Positions 58,497 through 64,000 of a DNA stretch of 64,000 bases are shown one piece after another. The notes beneath the pieces were generated by a model, which was not told the DNA's origin, did no database searches, and saw nothing but the letters and a program-made list of their open reading frames with translations. The DNA is from Clavibacter californiensis (GTDB taxonomy: Bacteria > Actinomycetota > Actinomycetes > Actinomycetales > Microbacteriaceae). The translations under genes and the position numbers were made by a program. Within the stretch, counting starts at the first letter, position 1, and every line of letters starts with the position of its first letter. Location of the stretch: assembly GCF_021952865.1 (NCBI RefSeq), contig NZ_CP040792.1, forward strand, positions 2,542,001 to 2,606,000. Direction: 5' to 3'.

Positions 58497-59123
58497 ATGG
58501 CCGACGCGCACTACTTCTCCCCGTCGCCGGCCGGCCCCCTGCGCACGCGCACGATCACGGTCGAGCTCGGCGGACGCACGGTGGAGGTCGAGACCGCCGG
58601 CGGCGTCTTCAGCCCCGAGCACGTCGACCAGGGCTCGCTGGTGCTGCTGCGCAACGTCCCGGAGCCCCCTGCGGAGGGACATCTGCTTGACGTGGGCTGC
58701 GGCTGGGGTCCCGTCGCGCTCGATCTGGCGATGCGGTCGCCGGCGGCCACCGTCTGGGCGGTCGACGTGAACGAGCGGGCGCTCGCGCTGACGCGGGCGA
58801 ACGCCGAGTCCCTCGGCCTCGAGAACGTCAACGCCGTGCTGCCCGAGGACGTCCCCGCGCACCTCGAGTTCTCCACGGTCTGGTCGAACCCGCCGATCCG
58901 CGTCGGGAAGGAGGCGCTGCACGGCATCCTGCTCGACTGGATGCCGCGTCTCGCCCCTGGCGCGGACGCCTGGCTCGTGGTGCAGCGCAACCTCGGATCC
59001 GACTCGCTGCAGCGCTGGCTGGTCGATGCGCTGCCCGCGGGCCTCGAGACGACGCGCGCCGCGTCCGACAAGGGCTTCCGGGTGCTGCGGGTCCACCGCG
59101 CCGACGCCGGCTCGGGCTCCTAG
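58497..59123 (+). CDS. Class I SAM-dependent methyltransferase, RsmC/RlmG-like (MTS family)
   Basis: 208 residues. VDVGCGWGPVALDLA-type motif I (here LLDVGCGWGPVALDLAM), VDVNERAL, and the NPPIRVGKEALH motif typical of methyltransferases acting on base amino groups of rRNA. Compact single-domain form of the RsmC family. It stands alone between two terminators. Confidence 0.88.
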   Translation: MADAHYFSPSPAGPLRTRTITVELGGRTVEVETAGGVFSPEHVDQGSLVLLRNVPEPPAEGHLLDVGCGWGPVALDLAMRSPAATVWAVDVNERALALTRANAESLGLENVNAVLPEDVPAHLEFSTVWSNPPIRVGKEALHGILLDWMPRLAPGADAWLVVQRNLGSDSLQRWLVDALPAGLETTRAASDKGFRVLRVHRADAGSGS

Positions 59124-59155
59124 CGCCGGGCATCCGCGTCAGGCGCTAGGAGCCC
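59114..59155. terminator. Terminator overlapping the methyltransferase stop codon
   Basis: GGGCTCCTAGCGCC/GGCGCTAGGAGCCC, a perfect 14-bp stem with a 14-base loop. The stem contains the TAG stop of the methyltransferase. It lies between convergent genes, so it could also end dapF. Confidence 0.7.
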
Positions 59156-59169
59156 GACGCCTCGCCGGA

Positions 59170-60048
59170 TCAGGCCAGCGTCACGACGCCGTCGAAGACC
59201 AGCTCGGCCGGTCCCGAGAGGCCCACGTGCTCGCCGTCCTCGGTCGGGAACATGCGCACGCCGAGCGCACCGCCCGGCAGCTGGACGCGCCACTGGTGCG
59301 GTGCTGCGGCACCCGCCCAGTGCCGCGTCGCGAGGGCCGCCGCCGCGGCGCCGGTGCCGCAGCTCAGCGTCTCGCCGCTCCCGCGCTCGTGGACGCGCAT
59401 GGTGATGTGGCCCACCCCGTCGACGACGAGCGGATCCGCCGGCACCACCAGCTCGACGTTCGCGCCGGCGGAGGGCTCGGGATCCAGCTGCGGCACGAAC
59501 GCGAGGTCGGCCTCCGCGAGCTCGTCCTCGCTCGACAGCGCGACCACCACGTGCGGGTTGCCGACGTCGATGCCGAGGCCCGGACGCGCGACCTGGAGGT
59601 CCTTCGCCCGCACCAGCGGCTCGCCGCCCGCCAGCTCCCAGCGGCCGAGGTCGACCTGGAAGCCGGATCCGCTGCGCTGGACGTCGCGGACACCGGCCCG
59701 GGTGCCGATGGGGATCGTGCGCCCCGGGGGCAGCTCGATGAGGCCGTTCTCGATGAGGAACAGCGTGAAGACGCGGATGCCGTTCCCGCACATCTCGGCG
59801 GGACTGCCGTCGACGTTGCGGTAGTCCATGAACCACTCGGCGTCCGGATCCTCGTCGAGGGCGGCGCGGCCCTCGGGGATGCGGCTCGAGAGCACCGCGC
59901 GGATCGTCCCGTCGGCGCCGATGCCGAAGTGGCGGTCGCAGAGGGCCTGCACCTGCGTGTCGGTCAGGTCGATCTCGCCCGCGGGATCCGCGAACAGCAC
60001 GAAGTCGTTGCCCGTGCCCTGGCCCTTGGTGAACTGCAGGTCTGCCAT
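59170..60048 (-). CDS. dapF: Diaminopimelate epimerase
   Basis: 292 residues. [14 protein letters not shown] at the start, [20 protein letters not shown] with the first catalytic Cys, and [17 protein letters not shown] with the second. It turns LL- to meso-diaminopimelate for lysine and peptidoglycan. Nine bases after miaA. TAGGCT overlaps the miaA stop 6 bases before its ATG, but operon transcription with GGCGGG as ribosome-binding site is equally possible. Confidence 0.96.
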   Translation of the reverse strand: MADLQFTKGQGTGNDFVLFADPAGEIDLTDTQVQALCDRHFGIGADGTIRAVLSSRIPEGRAALDEDPDAEWFMDYRNVDGSPAEMCGNGIRVFTLFLIENGLIELPPGRTIPIGTRAGVRDVQRSGSGFQVDLGRWELAGGEPLVRAKDLQVARPGLGIDVGNPHVVVALSSEDELAEADLAFVPQLDPEPSAGANVELVVPADPLVVDGVGHITMRVHERGSGETLSCGTGAAAAALATRHWAGAAAPHQWRVQLPGGALGVRMFPTEDGEHVGLSGPAELVFDGVVTLA

Positions 60049-60057
60049 CCCGCCAGC

Positions 60058-60981
60058 CTAGGGGCGCGCCGCCGGGAGGACGTCGAGCGCGTGCTCGAGG
60101 AGCCGTTCGTCGCGCGCGTCGAGCCGCACCGCGTCGGCGTAGCGACCGAACCACGACACCTGCCGCCGCGCGTAGCGACGGGTGAGCGCACGCGTCTCCT
60201 CCATCGCATCCTCCTCGGTGAGCTCCCCCGCGAGCTGCCGCGCCGCCTGCGCGTAGCCGATGGCGCGGGACGCGGTGACGCCGTCCGCGAGCCCCGCGGG
60301 CAGCAGCCCGGCGACTTCGCCGACGAGGCCGTCTGCCCACATGCCGGACACGCGGGCGTCGAGCCGCGGCACGAGCTCCTCGCGCGGCAGCGTGAGCGCC
60401 AGGATCCGCGCGGGATGCCACGGGCGCGGCTCGGCGGACGCGCGCTCCGGCTGCGGACCAGTGATCTCGACGACCTCCAGCGCGCGCACGAGGCGCCGCC
60501 CGTTGTGCGCGCCGATCCGCTGGGCTGCGGCCGGGTCGAGCTCCCGGAGGCGTCGGTGGAGCATGCCCGGCCCGGTCTCCGCGAGCTCCCGCTCCAGGCG
60601 CTGTCGGATCTCGGGATCCGTGCCGGGGAACTCGTAGTCGAACAGGACAGACGAGACGTAGAGCCCGGATCCTCCGACGAGGATCGGGACCGCCCCGCGT
60701 TCGAGGATGCCGGAGATCACCCCGCGCGCCTCCTCCTGGTACGCGGCCACGGTCGCCTCGGCGGTCACGTCGAGGACGTCGAGCATGTGGTGCGGCACAT
60801 CACGGCGCTCGGCCTCCGGCAGCTTGGCCGTGCCGATGTCCATGCCGCGGTACAGCTGCATGGCGTCGGCGTTGACGATCTCCGCAGCGCGACCCTGCGA
60901 CCGCAGCCGATCCGCGATGTCGAGGGACAGCCCGGACTTGCCCGTCCCGGTGGCGCCGACGACCGCGACGATCGGGATCAC
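60058..60981 (-). CDS. miaA: tRNA dimethylallyltransferase
   Basis: 307 residues from GTG 60981 (GTGA with miaB). P-loop [33 protein letters not shown], and a C-terminal [17 protein letters not shown]. It isopentenylates A37 of tRNAs reading U-starting codons. Its product is the substrate of MiaB, the next gene upstream. A longer frame upstream is a shadow of miaB. Confidence 0.96.
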   Translation of the reverse strand: MIPIVAVVGATGTGKSGLSLDIADRLRSQGRAAEIVNADAMQLYRGMDIGTAKLPEAERRDVPHHMLDVLDVTAEATVAAYQEEARGVISGILERGAVPILVGGSGLYVSSVLFDYEFPGTDPEIRQRLERELAETGPGMLHRRLRELDPAAAQRIGAHNGRRLVRALEVVEITGPQPERASAEPRPWHPARILALTLPREELVPRLDARVSGMWADGLVGEVAGLLPAGLADGVTASRAIGYAQAARQLAGELTEEDAMEETRALTRRYARRQVSWFGRYADAVRLDARDERLLEHALDVLPAARP

Positions 60982-62564
60982 GCGCGGTGGCGCGGGTGCG
61001 CGGACCCGTCGACCGCGCCGGCGGATGCGATCGTCGGCACGCGGAGCGAGGGCAGCCCGAGCGAGACGCGCGGCGCACCGCCCGCGCTGGTCCCCGCCGC
61101 CGGGACGGGCACGCCGCAGGAGTCGGCCTGTGCGCGCTCCCACGCGTCGCCCGCTCGGGTGCGGCGGATGCGCAGCGGGGCCTGGTCGACCGAGTCCGCG
61201 ATGAGGTGGAACGGCGCAGCCCGGGTGATCTCGACCTCGACCGCGTCGCCGGGCCGCGGCTCGCCGCTGCCCGCAGGCACGTCGAGGTGGACGAGGCGGC
61301 CGTCCTGCGCGCGCCCGGTGACCCGACGGGTGTCGCCGTCCTTGCGGCCCTCGTGGGCGCTGACGAGCACCTCCACCGTGCGGCCGACGACACGCTGGTT
61401 CTCCTCGTGGCTGATGCGCTCCTGCAGCGCGGTGAGGCGCCCGTAGCGCTCCTTCACCACATCGGCGGGCACCTGCTCCTCCATGCTCGCGGCCGGGGTC
61501 CCGGGGCGGATGGAGTACTGGAACGTGAACGCGGAGGAGAAGCGGGCGGCCTCGACGACGCGGAGGGTCTCCTGGAAGTCCTCCTCCGTCTCGCCGGGGA
61601 AGCCGACGATGATGTCGGTCGTGATCGCCGCGTCGGGGATCCGCGTGCGTACGCGGTCGAGGATCCCGAGGAAGCGCTCGGACCGGTACGACCGGCGCAT
61701 CGCCTTGAGGACGCGATCGGATCCGGACTGCAGCGGCATGTGCAGCTGCGGCGTCACCGCCGGCGTCTCGGCCATCGCGTCGATCACGTCGTCGGTGAAG
61801 GCGGCCGGATGCGGGCTCGTGAAGCGGATGCGCTCGAGGCCCGCGATGTCGCCCGCGGCGCGGAGCAGCTTGCCGAACGCCTGCCGGTCGCCGAACTCGA
61901 CGCCGTAGGAGTTGACGTTCTGGCCGAGCAGCGTGACCTCGACGGCGCCGTCGTCCACGAGCGCCTGGATCTCGGCGAGGATGTCCCCCGGCCGTCGGTC
62001 CTTCTCCTTGCCGCGGAGGGCGGGCACGATGCAGAACGTGCAGGTGTTGTTGCATCCGACCGAGATGGACACCCACCCGCTCGCGATCTCGTCGCGCTTC
62101 GTGGGCAGGGTGGACGGGAACGTCTCGAGGCTCTCCAGGATCTCGAGCTGCGCCTCGCCGTTGTGCCGCGCACGCTCGAGCAGAGTCGGCAGCGCGCCCA
62201 TGTTGTGGGTGCCGAAGACGACGTCGACCCAGGGCGCCTTCTCGAGGACGGTCGCCCGGTCCTTCTGCGCGAGGCATCCGCCGACGGCGATCTGCATGCC
62301 CTCATGCCGGCGCTTCACACCGGCGAGGTGGCCCAGGTTCCCGTAGAGCTTGTTGTCCGCGTTCTCGCGGACGGCACAGGTGTTGATGACGACGATGTCG
62401 GCCTCGGCACCCTCGGCCGACACGTAACCGGCGGCCTCGAGGGAGCCCGTGAGCCGCTCCGAGTCGTGCACGTTCATCTGACACCCGTAGGTGCGGACCT
62501 CGTACGTCCGGGGCCGCTCAGCTGCGGGCGGGGTGTCGCGGACGTGCTCGGCGAGGCTGCTCAT
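60978..62564 (-). CDS. miaB: tRNA-2-methylthio-N6-dimethylallyladenosine synthase
   Basis: 528 residues. The N-terminal Cys motif ([27 protein letters not shown]) binds one Fe-S cluster, and the radical-SAM motif [11 protein letters not shown] binds the other. A TRAM domain ends the enzyme core; the last ~60 residues are an extra low-complexity tail. It adds the 2-methylthio group to i6A37 made by MiaA. GTGA overlap with miaA. Confidence 0.96.
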   Translation of the reverse strand: MSSLAEHVRDTPPAAERPRTYEVRTYGCQMNVHDSERLTGSLEAAGYVSAEGAEADIVVINTCAVRENADNKLYGNLGHLAGVKRRHEGMQIAVGGCLAQKDRATVLEKAPWVDVVFGTHNMGALPTLLERARHNGEAQLEILESLETFPSTLPTKRDEIASGWVSISVGCNNTCTFCIVPALRGKEKDRRPGDILAEIQALVDDGAVEVTLLGQNVNSYGVEFGDRQAFGKLLRAAGDIAGLERIRFTSPHPAAFTDDVIDAMAETPAVTPQLHMPLQSGSDRVLKAMRRSYRSERFLGILDRVRTRIPDAAITTDIIVGFPGETEEDFQETLRVVEAARFSSAFTFQYSIRPGTPAASMEEQVPADVVKERYGRLTALQERISHEENQRVVGRTVEVLVSAHEGRKDGDTRRVTGRAQDGRLVHLDVPAGSGEPRPGDAVEVEITRAAPFHLIADSVDQAPLRIRRTRAGDAWERAQADSCGVPVPAAGTSAGGAPRVSLGLPSLRVPTIASAGAVDGSAHPRHRA

Positions 62565-62614
62565 GATTGCTCGATCCTACGTGCGCGGACGCCGCGCGCC
62601 GCCCGACGACCGGG

Positions 62615-63664
62615 TCAGCGGAAGCGCACCCGCGACGAGCCGCGGCGGGTGGCGAGCGCGGCCTTCGCGGCCTCGCGCACGATGCCGCCCCCGTAGCCGC
62701 GGCGCATCAGGAACGACGTCAGGCGCCGCTCGGCCGTCTCGTCGTCGTACGACGAGAGCTGACCCACGCGCTTCATCGCGACCTCGGTGGCGCGAGCGAG
62801 CTCCTCGTCGGGCTGCTCGGCCATCGCCTCCTCGATGACGAGGGGATCGAGCTTGCGGCGGCGCATCTCCATCTCGACCGATCGCCGGCCGAGGCCCTTG
62901 CGATCGAGGTGCGTGTGCAGGATCTGCTCCGCCAGCGCGGCCTCGTCGATGTACTGCAGGGAGACGTACCTGGCGAGCGTCTCCTCCGCGATGTCCGCGT
63001 CGATCTCCGCGCCGTCGAGCACCTCGCGCGCCTCGGCGAGCGAGAGCCCTCGACCGCGCAGGCGATTGGCGAGGACGTTGTCCGCCCGACGCCGCTGGCG
63101 CTCGGGCGTCCGCTCGGCCGCCCGCTCCTCCTCGGCTTCCGCCTCGCGACGCTCGTCCTCGACGCGGTCCTCCTCGAGCCGGAGCATGTCCTTCCGGTAC
63201 GCCTCGTCCTGCTCCGCCTTGGCGCGCGCACGCGCGGTGCGCTCCTGCTCGGCGCGCCATGCAGCGGGGGTCGGGTCGTCCGCGGACACCGGCTCGGACT
63301 GCGGCCCCTCGGGGAACGCGGCAGGCGCGTCCGCTGACCCTCGTGCGGCGTGGGCCTCGGCCTCGGCGAGGACTCGCCTCGCCTCCGCGATGCGCTCCTG
63401 CGCCGCGAGCGCGCGACCGGCTTCCGACGCGTCCACGGCGGCGCCGATCGTGACGATGCCGTCCACCTCGGTGACCGTCCGACCGCGCGCGGGATGCGTC
63501 GGCGCGACCTGAGATGCGGGCGGCTCCTCGACGGGCGACGCGGGCTCGACGATCGGCCGGGCTGCCTCTCGACGCGAACGCCGCGCGGCGAGTGAGGCGA
63601 CGGGCGCGATCTCGTCGGGCCCGGGGCCCGTGCCCTGCTCGTTCTCGGAGGGGAATCTGACCAT
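62615..63664 (-). CDS. recX: RecX with a long charged N-terminal extension
   Basis: 349 residues from ATG 63664. Only the last ~160 are RecX (ADNVLANRLRGRGLSLAEAREVL, YIDEAALAEQIL, RKGLGRRSVEMEM, LTSFLMRRGYGG). The first ~190 are Pro/Ala-rich, then a Glu/Arg/Ala-rich probable coiled coil (EERAAERTPERQRRR). RecX inhibits RecA filaments. A hairpin separates it from recA, as in other bacteria. Usual RecX proteins are roughly half this length. An earlier in-frame start at 63769 would overlap the hairpin and is unlikely. Confidence 0.9.
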   Translation of the reverse strand: MVRFPSENEQGTGPGPDEIAPVASLAARRSRREAARPIVEPASPVEEPPASQVAPTHPARGRTVTEVDGIVTIGAAVDASEAGRALAAQERIAEARRVLAEAEAHAARGSADAPAAFPEGPQSEPVSADDPTPAAWRAEQERTARARAKAEQDEAYRKDMLRLEEDRVEDERREAEAEEERAAERTPERQRRRADNVLANRLRGRGLSLAEAREVLDGAEIDADIAEETLARYVSLQYIDEAALAEQILHTHLDRKGLGRRSVEMEMRRRKLDPLVIEEAMAEQPDEELARATEVAMKRVGQLSSYDDETAERRLTSFLMRRGYGGGIVREAAKAALATRRGSSRVRFR

Positions 63665-63741
63665 GATGCGTCCGTCCTCGGATGGGTCATCCCCCGCTGG
63701 CGCCGGGCGCCATGGGGGAAGAGCCGGAATGGTGCAGGTGG

Positions 63742-63770
63742 TGGGGCGCATCGGCGCGATGCGCCCCACC
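63742..63770 (-). terminator. recA-recX intercistronic hairpin
   Basis: A perfect 12-bp stem (GTGGGGCGCATC/GATGCGCCCCAC) with a 5-base GGCGC loop, 14 bases beyond the recA stop. In other bacteria a leaky terminator here keeps RecX well below RecA. Confidence 0.75.
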
Positions 63771-63783
63771 GGGGTGCGCCGGG

Positions 63784-64000
63784 TCAGGCGCTCTTGCGGG
63801 CCGAGGCCTTCGGCGCGACGGCGGCGACCGGCGCGGGAGCCGAATCCGCGGGGGCGTCGGCGACTGCGTTCGGGTCCTTCACGAGGCCGAGCTTGACCTT
63901 GATCTTCTGCTCGATCTCGGCGGCGATCTCCGGGTTGTTCAGGAGGTGCTTGCGCGAGTTCTCCTTGCCCTGGCCCAGCTGGTCGCCGTCGTAGGTGTAC
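63784..64000 (-). CDS. recA: Recombinase RecA, C-terminal part (runs off window end)
   Basis: Only the last 72 codons are inside. [17 protein letters not shown] is the conserved end of the RecA core, followed by the C-terminal domain [13 protein letters not shown] and an Ala/Pro-rich tail ending KASARKSA. RecA drives homologous recombination and triggers LexA cleavage. It is followed by recX on the same strand. The start and promoter are outside the window. Confidence 0.95.
   Translation of the reverse strand, partial: YTYDGDQLGQGKENSRKHLLNNPEIAAEIEQKIKVKLGLVKDPNAVADAPADSAPAPVAAVAPKASARKSA

Noticed and set aside
60043-60060. A leaderless promoter for dapF (TAGGCT before the ATG)
   Set aside because: The hexamer is partly the miaA stop codon, and dapF follows miaA by only nine bases with a fair GGCGGG site, so simple operon expression is at least as likely.

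Overview
This window is chromosomal DNA from a high-GC Gram-positive actinobacterium. The most likely source is Microbacteriaceae close to Clavibacter. That placement is inferred from the actinobacterial clusters parA-scpA-scpB-rluB-tyrA-cmk-der and argCJBDFGH, the gluABCD transporter, the PriA-type HisA, LexA boxes of the Gram-positive type and the very high GC of third codon positions. The complete 16S rRNA gene here would settle the genus. Almost everything is core housekeeping sequence; the clear exception is a low-GC single-gene insertion at 1.7-4.8 kb.

Layout. 0-1.6 kb: the tail of a GNAT acetyltransferase and a DUF2510/PASTA membrane protein split by an in-frame TGA. 1.7-4.8 kb: a lone AT-rich gene for a NACHT-family NTPase, probably an anti-phage STAND ATPase, next to tRNA-Pro(GGG). 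5-7.2 kb: a small membrane protein and an acyl-CoA-dehydrogenase-fold monooxygenase. 7.2-24 kb: a long minus-strand series (xerD, parA, scpA, scpB, rluB, tyrA, cmk, der; pyrG and a NUDIX hydrolase; a repeat-rich TPR protein, HAD phosphatase, tlyA, nadK, recN). 24.3-29.7 kb: an rRNA operon (16S-23S-5S, minus strand) without spacer tRNA. 30.2-33.7 kb: tyrS, a SatD-like regulator with an overlapping membrane-protein gene, and an AAG DNA glycosylase.

33.7-42 kb: arginine biosynthesis, argC-J-B-D-F-G-H, with no argR and with a strong hairpin before argF. 42-45.7 kb: pheST. 45.8-49.3 kb: a GluABCD-type glutamate ABC transporter with hairpins flanking the binding-protein gene. 49.4-51.5 kb: infC-rpmI-rplT plus an rRNA methyltransferase. 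infC begins with the rare codon ATC. 51.9-55.2 kb: a DUF1844 gene, then hisB-hisH-priA-sseB. 55.3-64 kb: an SOS/DNA-repair neighbourhood (a LysM protein divergent from lexA with two LexA boxes, then hflX, dapF, miaA, miaB, recX and the end of recA).

Genes are tightly coupled: many junctions share four bases (GTGA or ATGA). Several operon-leading genes have a -10-like hexamer only 6-8 bases before the start codon and no usable Shine-Dalgarno sequence, which suggests leaderless mRNAs. The best candidate for a less described system is the solitary NACHT gene with its promoter-overlapping palindrome. Second is the satD promoter, where two identical-architecture palindromes sit on the -35 and -10 boxes.
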